Origin: Prochlorococcus sp. AG-347-E23
Lineage (GTDB): Bacteria > Cyanobacteriota > Cyanobacteriia > PCC-6307 > Cyanobiaceae
Length of the DNA stretch: 64,000 nucleotides
Assembly: GCA_003281685.1 (NCBI GenBank)
Contig: QCBH01000008.1
Coordinates: 1-64,000, forward strand
Direction: 5' to 3'
Shown here in pieces: positions 40,166 through 50,555 of this stretch; positions within the stretch are counted from its first letter, which is position 1, and every line of letters starts with the position of its first letter. A program made the translations under genes and the position numbers. Below the pieces are notes generated by a model, which saw only the letters and a list, made by a program, of their open reading frames with translations, ran no database searches and was not told the origin of the DNA.

Positions 40166-40825
40166 TCATTTACTGAAAAAGCCAACTTGACTAAGAGGCC
40201 AAAATCTGAAATATGCTTTACCAATTATCTCTTTTTTATGAAGAAATTTATTTCCAGGCCAATATCTTCCATCCCAGCTATTTGCCCTATTATCACCTAA
40301 AACTAAAAAATGATCTTCTGGCACTTTTATGTTTTCAAATTTACCACAATTATTAAATAGTGATAATGAGCACTTATAAGAGACATAGGGTTCAGGAATT
40401 AACTTATTATTTATTATTAATTCACCATTAGAATTTACACTTACAATTTCTCCTGGAAGTGCCACCACTCTTTTAATATAAGCATCGCAAGCTTGATCCC
40501 TCAAACCAGGAATAAACGACATTGGAGGAAAACTCATAAAAAAACAATATCTTTTTTTTGGTAAAGGCTTAGATCTTGATGAAATTAATTTTTTATCAAA
40601 CGAGAAAGGTGAGTTAAAAACAACAATATCTCCCCTTTTTGGTAAAGAGTTTCTTAGCGAAAATTTTTCAATAATTAACCTATCATTTATTTGTAATTCT
40701 GGGAGCATTGAACCAGAAGGGATATAACGTGGTTCTGCAAAAAATGATCTACATGAAGAAACAAAAAAAGTTAATAGAATTAATAGACTCCATTCTTTTA
40801 AAAAACTTTTTATGGAACCTGGCAT
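40166..40825 (-). CDS. lepB: Signal peptidase I
   Basis: A 219-residue type I signal peptidase with a membrane segment at about residues 10-25. The catalytic Ser is in RYIPSGSMLPEL and the Lys in DAYIKRVVALPGEIV. The VLGDNRANSWDGR box is the family signature. It removes signal peptides from exported proteins, on the periplasmic face of the plasma or thylakoid membrane. It converges with the tandem phosphatase gene. Confidence 0.94.
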   Translation of the reverse strand: MPGSIKSFLKEWSLLILLTFFVSSCRSFFAEPRYIPSGSMLPELQINDRLIIEKFSLRNSLPKRGDIVVFNSPFSFDKKLISSRSKPLPKKRYCFFMSFPPMSFIPGLRDQACDAYIKRVVALPGEIVSVNSNGELIINNKLIPEPYVSYKCSLSLFNNCGKFENIKVPEDHFLVLGDNRANSWDGRYWPGNKFLHKKEIIGKAYFRFWPLSQVGFFSK

Positions 40826-40854
40826 AGGATTAATAAAGTCTTAGTTTTCTAAAC

Positions 40855-41211
40855 TTATATAAATTGTTTGGCATATTCAATTTGGTTAAAACCTAATATT
40901 ACTTTTTTTCCTTCGTAAATCAAAAATGGTCTTTTTATTAATTTGCCATCACTTAAAAGAAGTTGAATAATTTCTTCCTTTGACAAACAATCAATATCAA
41001 GATTAAGAGTTTTAAAGGCTTTACCTCTTGTATTAAAAATCCTTTTCTTATCATCAGAGTATTGTTTTAAGGCTAGATTTAAATAATTAACAAGTGGAGG
41101 TTCTTTTACAATATCTATTAACTGAAATTCAAAATCTTTGCTTTCAAGCCAATTTGCAGCTTTTCGGCATGTAGAGCATTTTAAATAACTATAAAAAATT
41201 ATTTTTTTCAA
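40855..41211 (-). CDS. ArsC/Spx-like thioredoxin-fold protein
   Basis: A 118-residue ArsC-fold protein, starting MKKIIFYSYLKCSTCRKAANWL with a CxxC pair in the first loop. Downstream the block DGKLIKRPFLIYEGKKVILGFN is typical of the ArsC/Spx/YffB group. It could reduce arsenate or regulate as Spx does; sequence alone does not decide. It overlaps the pyrophosphatase gene by 4 bp. Confidence 0.85.
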   Translation of the reverse strand: MKKIIFYSYLKCSTCRKAANWLESKDFEFQLIDIVKEPPLVNYLNLALKQYSDDKKRIFNTRGKAFKTLNLDIDCLSKEEIIQLLLSDGKLIKRPFLIYEGKKVILGFNQIEYAKQFI

Positions 41212-41762
41212 TTTAATTTACTAATATTTGATTTCTTAAGTACTTTAAAGTTTTTCTTTTTTAGAGGCATACAACTTTTCAATAAATTTTCAACTACATC
41301 AAAATCCCTCCAACCATCAATTTGAACTGTTCTTCCATCGAGTCCTTTACTTGTTCTAAAAAATTCTGCAACATCCTCAAGCTGATTAGGAGCAATTTGA
41401 TTAATACTAACTATATTAGCCTGCCTAGGATTAGCAATAGGCACACATAAAAGTTTTCCATCATATTCACCACAATCATGCATATCCAAAACTCCAATAG
41501 GTCTAGCTTTTATTAGACAACCCGCAAAAGTAGGTTCGTCCATTATCACCATTGCATCAAGGGGAGCTCCATCATCAGCAAGGGTATTTGGGATAAAACC
41601 ATAATCAAAAGGGTACCTCACTGAAGAATGCAATACTCTGTCTAGGGCCATTATTCCAGCGTCAGAGCAATATTCATATTTATTCCTACTCCCTGCAGGT
41701 ATTTCAACAACAATATTCACTATTCCCTTCATTGGAGATGGAGGTATTGAACTAAGGTCCAT
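41208..41762 (-). CDS. ppa: Family I inorganic pyrophosphatase, with altered active-site residues
   Basis: A 184-residue family I pyrophosphatase (cyanobacterial type) starting MDLSSIPPSPMKGIVNI. Most of the active site is present: KYEY, DRVLHSSVRYPFDYGF, the DxxxDxK region of DCGEYDGKLL. But the metal motif, normally DGDPLD, reads DGAPLD, and the Tyr that precedes the final active-site Lys is a Ser in FRTSKGLD. So activity may be reduced or lost. The second copy at 56501 keeps both residues. Loss of activity is inferred from E. coli numbering by eye. Confidence 0.88.
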   Translation of the reverse strand: MDLSSIPPSPMKGIVNIVVEIPAGSRNKYEYCSDAGIMALDRVLHSSVRYPFDYGFIPNTLADDGAPLDAMVIMDEPTFAGCLIKARPIGVLDMHDCGEYDGKLLCVPIANPRQANIVSINQIAPNQLEDVAEFFRTSKGLDGRTVQIDGWRDFDVVENLLKSCMPLKKKNFKVLKKSNISKLN

Positions 41763-42006
41763 CTTTTTTAAAATCGTGATTATGAATTATCTCATTTCCT
41801 TGAGATAAAGGTCTTCCAATTAAAATGCTTATTGAAGGTAAAAAAATTGTCAAAAAGGCAAAAATAATACCTAAAGATGTTATTGATAAACTCCTTATAC
41901 TTAAGGGGTCATCATCATCTCTTTCAAAATCATTTCGAGCAGAACCATGAGAAGATTCTTCACTTGATTTACTTTGAATAAACTTCTTTGATTTCGTGTA
42001 ACTCAA
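41752..42006 (-). CDS. Small hypothetical membrane protein
   Basis: An 84-residue protein with a charged N-terminal half (DFERDDDDPL), a single hydrophobic segment (SLGIIFAFLTIFLPSISILI) and a short charged end. No recognised family. It overlaps the ppa gene by 11 bp, so it is probably in the same transcript. Upstream context gives no function. Confidence 0.55.
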   Translation of the reverse strand: MSYTKSKKFIQSKSSEESSHGSARNDFERDDDDPLSIRSLSITSLGIIFAFLTIFLPSISILIGRPLSQGNEIIHNHDFKKDGP

Positions 42007-42102
42007 GAACTCTTAATTGGTAAAGATTAAGGAGATAACTAAACACCATTATCCTACATTCTAAATGTCAATAAATCAAAACATTGATTGGTGACTTTTT
42101 AA

Positions 42103-42453
42103 TTACTCTTTTTCTAGCAAAGACCTAATAGTTTTTAGTTCGTCTAATATTTGCGCCAGTATATTTTGAGCAGCGGACGAAGGTGTATTAAAGACCTCTA
42201 CAGTAACTTCCTTTATTCTTAAAATATCTTTTGCAAATCTTGCTACTTCATTAGGATGGAATTTTAAAGGATCTTTTTGATCAGTCCTAAATTCGGGATT
42301 TAATTTTCTTGGATTAAAACTAGGGTTTAGATTTCTTAAATCTGTATTTGTATACCTATAGACAGAAGCTCTTGATCTATTTAGGAATTTTTGAACTTCA
42401 TCAATACCTACTAATTCCTCTTCACTAGAAATATTGGAATCTATATTTTCCAT
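42103..42453 (-). CDS. Small HTH-like DNA-binding protein
   Basis: A 116-residue protein. The first half (LVGIDEVQKFLNRSRASVYRYTN) looks like a helix-turn-helix of the excisionase/MerR type, followed by KFHPNEVARFAKDILRI, and a C-terminal helix (ILAQILDELKTIRSLLEKE) suitable for dimerising. I do not recognise a named family. It diverges from proS with 174 bp between, in which an inverted repeat lies (42476-42512), a candidate operator. Confidence 0.65.
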   Translation of the reverse strand: MENIDSNISSEEELVGIDEVQKFLNRSRASVYRYTNTDLRNLNPSFNPRKLNPEFRTDQKDPLKFHPNEVARFAKDILRIKEVTVEVFNTPSSAAQNILAQILDELKTIRSLLEKE

Positions 42454-42475
42454 AAACTTAAGAAAATGATTATGT

Positions 42476-42512
42476 AGTAATGAACTTTTTAAAAAGTTTG
42501 AACTTCATTACT
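42476..42512. promoter_or_regulatory. Inverted repeat in the HTH-protein/proS divergent promoter region
   Basis: AGTAATGAA (42476-42484) and TTCATTACT (42504-42512) are perfect inverted copies separated by 19 bp. A palindromic CTTTTTAAAAAG (42485-42496) fills part of the spacer. The first arm begins 23 bp upstream of the HTH-protein start, a good place for an autoregulatory operator. Alternatively it is a hairpin in the leader. Confidence 0.45.
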
Positions 42513-42627
42513 GAAGAAGTTAGCAGAAAGAATATTCTTAGACTAGCCGCGTTGAGGGACTCAAGACACTTTAGATTATTTTTTCATCTTAATTGATAAA
42601 ATTAAATATTATTAAGGACTTTTCTGT

Positions 42628-44430
42628 ATGCGCGTGACAACCTCATTTCCTCTGGGGACACTTCGTGACACACCTTCTGAAGCTGAAATTATTTCACATC
42701 AATTACTCTTAAAAGCTGGGTATATTCGCAGAGTTAACAGCGGTATTTATGCATATATGCCAATAATGCTTAGAGTTATTGAAAAAATATCTGCAACAAT
42801 AGAGAAAGAACTTAATAATATTGGTTGTACAAAATTACTATTACCCCAACTTCATCCTGCAGATTTATGGAAAAAAAGTGAAAGGTGGGAAGGATATACC
42901 GCAGGTGAAGGAATAATGTTTAATCTCAAAGATAGACAAGGTAAAGAATTTGGTTTAGCACCAACTCACGAAGAGGTGATCACGAGTATTGCATCAGAGA
43001 CCATCAACTCCTATAAGCAATTACCTCAATGTTTTTACCAAATTCAGACAAAATTTAGAGATGAAATAAGACCAAGGTTTGGATTGATGAGAAGTAGAGA
43101 ATTCATAATGAAAGATGGTTATTCTTTTCATTCTTCAGAAAACGATCTAGCTTCTTTCTATGAAAAGGTGAGCAATGCTTATGAAAATATTTTTAAATCT
43201 TGTGGACTGCAGACAGTAGGGGTTGAAGCTGATAGTGGAGCAATTGGCGGTGCTTCATCTAAAGAATTTATGGTCACTGCTGATGCTGGGGAAGATTCAA
43301 TTTTGTTCACTCAAAGTGGTTCTTATGCTGCCAATATCGAAAAAGCTGTTTCTCTACCTTCTCAACCTATTCCACTAAAAGATAATATTGCAGAGTGGTT
43401 GGAAACACCTCATCAAAAAACAATCCTAGAAGTTTGCGAAAATAATAATTTAGACCCGAGTCAGATTATTAAAGTAGTAATATTCCTTGCACAGTTCGAA
43501 GGTGAATTTAATGTACCAATTCTTGCATGCATAAGAGGCGATCAACACATTAATGAAGTAAAGCTTTTTAACTTAATCAATAAACTTCATCACTTCAATC
43601 TCCTTAATCTTAAAAAGATTGAAGACAAAAATACTATCGAAAAAAATCTAGTTGATTTACCCTTAGGTTTTATCGGGCCAGATTTAGATAATAAAACTAT
43701 TAAAGCTAGTTCTAATTGGGAAAAAGGATGGACAAGAATAATTGACCATTCTGCAAGAGACCTTTCAAAGTTTATAAGTGGTGGGAATAAAGTTAATTTC
43801 CATAAAGTTTTTCAAGAATTTTCTTTTGATTCGAAAGACTATTTAATTGGGGACATCAGGAATGCCAAAAAAGGAGATAAAATAAGTATTTACGATGATG
43901 AAGAACTTAAAGAAAAAAAAGGTATCGAGATTGGACATATTTTCCAACTAGGTCAGAAATATAGTGAAAAATTAAATGCAAAATTCTCTGATAAGGACGG
44001 TCAGTTAAAAAATTTATGGATGGGTTGTTACGGTATAGGAGTGACAAGAATAGCTCAAGCTGCTATCGAACAGAATCATGATCAAAAAGGAATTTGTTGG
44101 CCTATCCAGATTTCTCCTTTTGAAGTTATTATAATTCCAACAAATCTAAAAGATCCTATTCAAAGTGATCTTACTGAGCAAATCTATAACAACTTTTTAA
44201 TTAATAAAATTGATGTCCTTCTTGATGATAGAAACGATAGAGCTGGAGTGAAATTTAAAGATGCGGAATTAATTGGTATTCCTTTTCAGATAATTATTGG
44301 CAGAGATTCTATTAATAATGAAGTAGAACTTTTATGCAGAACAAATAATACTAAGCTTAAAATTAGTACTGATAAATTGTTAGAAACATTTATTTCCGAA
44401 TCTGAAATAATGTACAATAAAAAGTCTTGA
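42628..44430 (+). CDS. proS: Prolyl-tRNA synthetase
   Basis: A 600-residue class II synthetase of the bacterial type with an editing insertion. Motif 2 (TKFRDEIRPRFGLMRSREFIMKDGYSF) and motif 3 (WMGCYGIGVTRIAQAAIE) are visible. The insertion domain lies between about residues 230 and 390. The anticodon-binding domain follows (DVLLDDRNDRAGVKFKDA). It charges tRNA-Pro. It is followed by psb27 after 26 bp. Confidence 0.97.
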   Translation: MRVTTSFPLGTLRDTPSEAEIISHQLLLKAGYIRRVNSGIYAYMPIMLRVIEKISATIEKELNNIGCTKLLLPQLHPADLWKKSERWEGYTAGEGIMFNLKDRQGKEFGLAPTHEEVITSIASETINSYKQLPQCFYQIQTKFRDEIRPRFGLMRSREFIMKDGYSFHSSENDLASFYEKVSNAYENIFKSCGLQTVGVEADSGAIGGASSKEFMVTADAGEDSILFTQSGSYAANIEKAVSLPSQPIPLKDNIAEWLETPHQKTILEVCENNNLDPSQIIKVVIFLAQFEGEFNVPILACIRGDQHINEVKLFNLINKLHHFNLLNLKKIEDKNTIEKNLVDLPLGFIGPDLDNKTIKASSNWEKGWTRIIDHSARDLSKFISGGNKVNFHKVFQEFSFDSKDYLIGDIRNAKKGDKISIYDDEELKEKKGIEIGHIFQLGQKYSEKLNAKFSDKDGQLKNLWMGCYGIGVTRIAQAAIEQNHDQKGICWPIQISPFEVIIIPTNLKDPIQSDLTEQIYNNFLINKIDVLLDDRNDRAGVKFKDAELIGIPFQIIIGRDSINNEVELLCRTNNTKLKISTDKLLETFISESEIMYNKKS

Positions 44431-44456
44431 GGCTTATTTTTTTTGGGAGCTAAGTT

Positions 44457-44894
44457 ATGTTACTGAAATTGACATCAAAATTATTTTTTAAGAATCTTGC
44501 CAAAGCTATATCTTTTGCAATATCCCTAATTGTTGTTTTTACACTATTTAGTTCCCCTTCCATAGCTGCAAAAACAGCTATGACAGGTGACTATACAAAG
44601 GATACAATTTCAGTTGTTAAAACATTACAAACAGCTGTTGACACCCCAAAAGATTCTCCGAATAAAGATGAAGTAAGAAGTGAGGCTCTTACTCTTATAA
44701 CTGACTATATTTCCAGATATAGAAATAGAGGGATGGTGAACAAGACGCAATCATTTACCACAATGCAAACAGCATTAAATGCTATGGCAGGTCATTACAA
44801 AAACTTTGCAAGTAGACCTTTACCAGATAAACTTAAAGAGCGTTTAACCAAAGAATTTTCTCTTGCTGAAAAAATGGTTCTAAGAGAAAGTTGA
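44457..44894 (+). CDS. psb27: Photosystem II assembly factor Psb27
   Basis: A 145-residue Psb27 that binds CP43 on the lumen side during PSII assembly and repair. A ~37-residue signal region (SFAISLIVVFTLFSSPSIAAKT) is followed by the four-helix domain (YTKDTISVVKTLQTAV, AMAGHYKNFASRPLPD). The signal lacks the lipobox Cys of Synechocystis Psb27, so the protein is predicted to be soluble in the lumen. It starts ATG 44457 between proS and purA. Confidence 0.94.
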   Translation: MLLKLTSKLFFKNLAKAISFAISLIVVFTLFSSPSIAAKTAMTGDYTKDTISVVKTLQTAVDTPKDSPNKDEVRSEALTLITDYISRYRNRGMVNKTQSFTTMQTALNAMAGHYKNFASRPLPDKLKERLTKEFSLAEKMVLRES

Positions 44895-44903
44895 TACAAT
44901 TTA

Positions 44904-46286
<1,383 letters not shown>

Positions 46287-46301
46287 TTTAGTTCCAAATC
46301 A

Positions 46302-47303
46302 ATGAAGGAATCCTTTAGACATTTTGAACATAAAAAAGTTGATCTCATTGGTCTGGGCAACGCAATAGTAGATATTATTGTAAATATTGAAGATGAGTTT
46401 CTTAAGATAAATAATCTGGATAAAGGATCAATGAATCTAATTAATTCTGATGAATCTCAGAGATTGTTAGAAAATTGCAAAGTAATCAAACAAATTTCAG
46501 GTGGGTCCTCAGCAAATACCGTTGTTTCTTTAGCAGAATTAGGCAATCATGTGCAGTTTATAGGAAGAGTGAAAAATGATCTATTTGGGAATTTCTTTTC
46601 TGACGATATAAAAAAAAGTAAAACTATATTTAATACTCCACCAACTATTGAAGGTGCTCCAACAGCTCATTCAATCATTTTGGTTACACCTGATGCACAA
46701 AGAACTATGTGCACTTACTTAGGAGCATCTATAGAGTTTGAACCAAAAGACATTGACTTCACTGTAATTAAGGAAAGTAAATACTTATATTTAGAAGGAT
46801 ATTTATGGGACAGCGAATTAGCTAAAAAAGCTTTTATTAAAGCCGCCCAAATTGCAAAACAATCTAATGCGAAAATAATCCTTTCTTTGTCTGATTCATT
46901 TTGTGTAGATAGACATCGTGAGAGTTTCTTGGAATTAATTTATGAATATGTAGATATTGTTTTTTGTAATGAATCCGAGGTGTTAAGTCTATTTAAAAAT
47001 GATAAATTAGCAAGCTGCCAAGAAGACCTCTCTTCCTTATGTGAATTAGTCATAGTAACTCTTGGAAGCAATGGTTCTCTCATAGTTAACAAAAATAATG
47101 TTGAAATAATTGAGTCAATAACGAAAGGCAAGATTATTGATACTACAGGAGCGGGAGATATCTATGCGGGAGGATTTATCCATGGATTAATAAACAATTG
47201 TTCCCTCAAAAAATGCGGAGAGATAGCTTCAATTTGTGCGGGACAAATAATTACGCAATTAGGATCTAGATCAGATATTGATCTTAAAGAGTTAATAAAA
47301 TAG
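46302..47303 (+). CDS. PfkB-family carbohydrate/nucleoside kinase
   Basis: A 333-residue kinase of the ribokinase/PfkB group. Motif 1 is in GGSSANTVVSLAELG and motif 2 in IIDTTGAGDIYAGGFIHGL with the catalytic Asp. The VDLIGLGNAIVDII start and the length fit adenosine kinase-like members. It lies 15 bp after purA, consistent with purine salvage. Substrate is inferred, not shown. Confidence 0.88.
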   Translation: MKESFRHFEHKKVDLIGLGNAIVDIIVNIEDEFLKINNLDKGSMNLINSDESQRLLENCKVIKQISGGSSANTVVSLAELGNHVQFIGRVKNDLFGNFFSDDIKKSKTIFNTPPTIEGAPTAHSIILVTPDAQRTMCTYLGASIEFEPKDIDFTVIKESKYLYLEGYLWDSELAKKAFIKAAQIAKQSNAKIILSLSDSFCVDRHRESFLELIYEYVDIVFCNESEVLSLFKNDKLASCQEDLSSLCELVIVTLGSNGSLIVNKNNVEIIESITKGKIIDTTGAGDIYAGGFIHGLINNCSLKKCGEIASICAGQIITQLGSRSDIDLKELIK

Positions 47304-47309
47304 ATTTAA

Positions 47310-47615
47310 TCAAATAGTCTTATTAAACCAATCATAATATTTCATCTCAGCATGGTATTTTTTGTAAATAATTTGCGGGACATCATATGTGGAATTTTTA
47401 TTTACGAAATTAATCAAACAATCTTTAAATTCTAGTTTACTTTTTATTGTGATTTCAAACTCTTTAGTTTCTTCAATATCATCATCCCACTTATAAATTG
47501 AAAAAATTTGCTTTATCGAAACACAAGCTGCAAGTTTATTTTGTATTAGTAATTTAGCCATTCGCAAAGCATTTGCGTTACTTGATTCAGTTGTGATCAT
47601 AACTAATACTTCCAT
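47310..47615 (-). CDS. cutA: Divalent-cation tolerance protein CutA
   Basis: A 101-residue CutA1, a trimeric protein linked to metal tolerance. It begins LVMITTESSNANALRMAKLL and has KLAACVSIKQIFSIYKWDDDIEETKEFEI, close to the family's WxGxxxxxxExxx pattern. It converges with the PfkB kinase, and lies 13 bp after cobK in the same direction. Confidence 0.9.
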   Translation of the reverse strand: MEVLVMITTESSNANALRMAKLLIQNKLAACVSIKQIFSIYKWDDDIEETKEFEITIKSKLEFKDCLINFVNKNSTYDVPQIIYKKYHAEMKYYDWFNKTI

Positions 47616-47628
47616 AATGAATTAAACA

Positions 47629-48426
47629 TCAATATTTTTTAATTATGTGATTTATCAAATTGTGATATTGATCAAAAGAATAAGAATAATCATTTTTTAC
47701 TTTCGGCCTTTTAACCAAAAATAACTTCATTTTACTACCAGAAACTATACTCTCCCAGTTTTTCTGAGAATAACTTCCAGATTCTCTGCATAAAACATAA
47801 TCTATCTCCCAGAAATCACAAAGTTTTTTTTCTAAGATGCTTTTATTATTTTTACTCGGTTCAAGTATCGCTATATTTGAATTTTTAATACATGATCCAA
47901 AAGCTTTAGTGATACTCTCATAAGTCGGAAGTACCCTCGTAAATACATTTGCTTTACATTTCATATAATAATTAGCTGTATCATTGAGAAATCTTGAGCC
48001 TATTGCAAGAAGAATATTCTTATTCTCAACATCAACGTTATTTATATCCTCTAAATCATCAATATAAAAAAAATTATTAGTGTTATTTATTAGAGATTTC
48101 CTCTCAAACAGTAAAAGAGGTGTATTAATCTCTTTACATGCATTATTAAGATTTTTAGAAATTATTACAGCAAACGGATGAGTAGCATCGACAACGCATG
48201 TGATTTTATTTTTATTTATAAAATTAATTATTTGATCTTTATTATTTAATTTCCCCGTAATGATATGTAACTTTGGATTTTCAATATAAGCTTGACCTGC
48301 TTTATAAGTTAAAACACTTGCAAAGACTGAATAATTAAGTTCAAGAAGCCTATTAGCTATTACAGGTCCATCCGAAGTTCCTGATAGGATCCAAACATTT
48401 TTATAGCAATTTTCTTGATTCTGCAT
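47629..48426 (-). CDS. cobK: Precorrin-6A reductase
   Basis: A 265-residue CobK/CbiJ that reduces (cobalt-)precorrin-6A in cobalamin synthesis. It starts with VWILSGTSDGPVIANRLLE, has the CVVDATHPFAVIISKNL block and an NADPH-type fold. The C-terminal part (LCRESGSYSQKNWESI) fits the family's GxxGGxxxK region only partly. Its presence supports de novo corrinoid synthesis. It diverges from ssb with 28 bp between. Confidence 0.88.
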   Translation of the reverse strand: MQNQENCYKNVWILSGTSDGPVIANRLLELNYSVFASVLTYKAGQAYIENPKLHIITGKLNNKDQIINFINKNKITCVVDATHPFAVIISKNLNNACKEINTPLLLFERKSLINNTNNFFYIDDLEDINNVDVENKNILLAIGSRFLNDTANYYMKCKANVFTRVLPTYESITKAFGSCIKNSNIAILEPSKNNKSILEKKLCDFWEIDYVLCRESGSYSQKNWESIVSGSKMKLFLVKRPKVKNDYSYSFDQYHNLINHIIKKY

Positions 48427-48454
48427 CAGTATATCTTTAATTAAATAGTAAGTA

Positions 48455-48880
48455 ATGAATCATTGTTTAATTCAGGCGGTCATTAATAGCGCTCCCCAAA
48501 TGAGGTATACCAAAGAAAACCAAACTGCAATTGCAGAAATGATTGTTAATTTTAAAGGATTACGTAGTGAAGATCCAACCAGAGATCTCAAGATCATAGG
48601 ATGGGGAAATATTGCCCAAGAAATGGTAGATGAACTAAGGGAGGGGCAAAATATTGTTATTGAGGGACGTCTAAAGATGAATTCTGTCACTAGAAAAGAC
48701 GGAACGAAAGAAAAGCAACCAGAACTAACAGCTTCAAAAATTCATCAAATATCGCCAGTTGATGTTATTAAGTCTGATCAAAAAGAAAATAATGAGTCAT
48801 TTGAAAAGAAAGAAAGCGTTAAAAAATCTAGCTGGGATAGTTCACCTTTAGTACCTGAAGTTGACGAAATCCCTTTTTAA
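48455..48880 (+). CDS. ssb: Single-stranded DNA-binding protein
   Basis: A 141-residue SSB with an OB fold (NHCLIQAVINSAPQMRYTKE; IVIEGRLKMNSVTRKDG) and the typical acidic end DEIPF, which recruits replication and repair proteins. It is short but of usual length for picocyanobacteria, and the linker is Lys/Ser rich. It lies between cobK and a small unknown gene. Confidence 0.9.
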   Translation: MNHCLIQAVINSAPQMRYTKENQTAIAEMIVNFKGLRSEDPTRDLKIIGWGNIAQEMVDELREGQNIVIEGRLKMNSVTRKDGTKEKQPELTASKIHQISPVDVIKSDQKENNESFEKKESVKKSSWDSSPLVPEVDEIPF

Positions 48881-48881
48881 A

Positions 48882-49064
48882 TCATATATCAACATTATTT
48901 TCTTGAACACTTATAATAAGTTTGCTTATTTTTCTTTCAAGTGCGGCAAGTTCGCTTCTAATTTCTGGCCATTTACCCTTATCAAGATTTTCTAATAGCC
49001 ATGCTCTATCTTGATCAAGTTTAAAAATCAAATCTCCTTGATTTGCAGTATTAGGATCTTGCAT
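48882..49064 (-). CDS. Small hypothetical protein
   Basis: A 60-residue soluble protein (MQDPNTANQGDLIFKLDQD...) with amphipathic, charged helices (DRAWLLENLDKGKWPEIR; LAALERKISKLI). It ends against the ssb stop with 1 bp between, and starts 41 bp from the DUF2854 gene going the other way. I do not recognise it. It is supported mainly by its codon pattern and gap fit. Confidence 0.5.
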   Translation of the reverse strand: MQDPNTANQGDLIFKLDQDRAWLLENLDKGKWPEIRSELAALERKISKLIISVQENNVDI

Positions 49065-49105
49065 AATACTTCTTAGACCACTTATAACTCATTCTACTAA
49101 ATCAA

Positions 49106-49636
49106 ATGAAGAAATACCTATCCCCTGGAAACTTAATCGTAACCGCTGGGGGTATATTAGCTTTTGTTGGAATGACTGCTTATTTTACAGACTCAGTAAA
49201 TTTAAGTGTACCTACTTTTTTTTATGGAGTACCTATTTTTTTAATTGGATTAGGTTTAAAGACTTCCGAAATACCTCCTGTAGAGTTGTTTGATAAGACA
49301 AATTTTGCGACAAATAAATTTAATAGACCAAAAGAATTAACAGCACTAGTTAAAGATGTTACAAGATGGAGATATGGGATAAAAGCTCATCTTGAATCGT
49401 CATTAGAATCTTTAAAGTTGTGGGATGAGGATAATCCCCCTCAACTAAAAGAAATAGAAGAAATTACAAAGGAAGAAAAAAATGGTCTCAGGATGCGTTT
49501 CGAATTAAACGCTGTCCCACTAGAAAAATGGATTGAAAAACAAGAAAGATTAAACAGGTTTTTCGTCAAAGGTCTTGAATCAGAATTTATTATCGACGAT
49601 AATAAAAAAGAATTTGATTTTATTCTCTTTTATTAA
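49106..49636 (+). CDS. DUF2854-family membrane protein
   Basis: A 176-residue protein conserved in cyanobacteria and plastids (DUF2854). Two membrane segments come early (NLIVTAGGILAFVGMTAYF; FFYGVPIFLIGLGLKTS), followed by a soluble domain (ELTALVKDVTRWRYGIKAHLE). Function unknown. Upstream is a divergent small gene; argB follows after 64 bp. Confidence 0.8.
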   Translation: MKKYLSPGNLIVTAGGILAFVGMTAYFTDSVNLSVPTFFYGVPIFLIGLGLKTSEIPPVELFDKTNFATNKFNRPKELTALVKDVTRWRYGIKAHLESSLESLKLWDEDNPPQLKEIEEITKEEKNGLRMRFELNAVPLEKWIEKQERLNRFFVKGLESEFIIDDNKKEFDFILFY

Positions 49637-49700
49637 ATATAGGGATATATTTGTAAAAACCTAATTTCTTAATTCAATCAAGTTTTAATGATTTTCAATA

Positions 49701-50552
49701 ATGAATGATTCTCAAAGAGTATCAATATTAAGCGAAGCACTTCCATACATACAAAGTTTTTCAGGTAGAAAAATTGTTATCAAGTATGGTGGTTCTGTTA
49801 TGGAAGATGATGATTTAAAAAATGCTTTTTTTAGAGACATAGCACTTTTATCAACCGTGGGGGTTTGTCCGATAGTAATTCATGGGGGCGGACCTGAGAT
49901 TAATAATTGGTTAAAGAAATTAGAAATAACTTCTAAATTCGAAAATGGATTAAGAATTACTGATCAAAAAACAATGGAAATTGTAGAGATGGTTCTAATG
50001 GGTAGAGTTAACAAACAAATTGTAAAAGGCATTAATAAAACTGGATCCTTGGCTGTGGGAATATCAGGTCTTGATGGGAATTTAATTCAATCTAGAGAAT
50101 TAGGAGATGGTAGCCATGGGTTGGTGGGAGAGGTTACAAAAATCAATCCTGAAATATTAGATCCCCTTATATCTAAGGGATATATCCCTATCATTTCTAG
50201 TATTGGGTCAACCTTGGAGGGTATTTCCCATAACATTAATGCAGATTTTGTTGCTGGAGAAATTGCTGCTGCAATAAATGCAGAAAAACTTATTCTTCTT
50301 ACTGATACACAAGGGATTTTAAAAGAAAAAGATAACCAAAATAGTTTAGTTGAAAAAACGAATCTCAAAGAGGCAAGAGATTTTATTGATAAAAAAATTG
50401 TGACTGAAGGTATGATTCCAAAGACTGAATGCTGTATAAGAGCTTTAGCACAAGGAGTCAAAGCAGCTCACATAATTGATGGAAGAATAGAACATTCATT
50501 ACTTCTTGAGATTTTTACAAATTCCGGAATAGGTACCATGATAGTCGCCTAA
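49701..50552 (+). CDS. argB: Acetylglutamate kinase
   Basis: A 283-residue NAGK, the key regulated enzyme of arginine synthesis (PII-activated in cyanobacteria). Blocks: [33 protein letters not shown] and [13 protein letters not shown], plus [17 protein letters not shown]. It starts ATG 49701. Four bases separate it from the next gene, so the two may be co-expressed. Confidence 0.97.
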   Translation: MNDSQRVSILSEALPYIQSFSGRKIVIKYGGSVMEDDDLKNAFFRDIALLSTVGVCPIVIHGGGPEINNWLKKLEITSKFENGLRITDQKTMEIVEMVLMGRVNKQIVKGINKTGSLAVGISGLDGNLIQSRELGDGSHGLVGEVTKINPEILDPLISKGYIPIISSIGSTLEGISHNINADFVAGEIAAAINAEKLILLTDTQGILKEKDNQNSLVEKTNLKEARDFIDKKIVTEGMIPKTECCIRALAQGVKAAHIIDGRIEHSLLLEIFTNSGIGTMIVA

Positions 50553-50555
50553 CCT

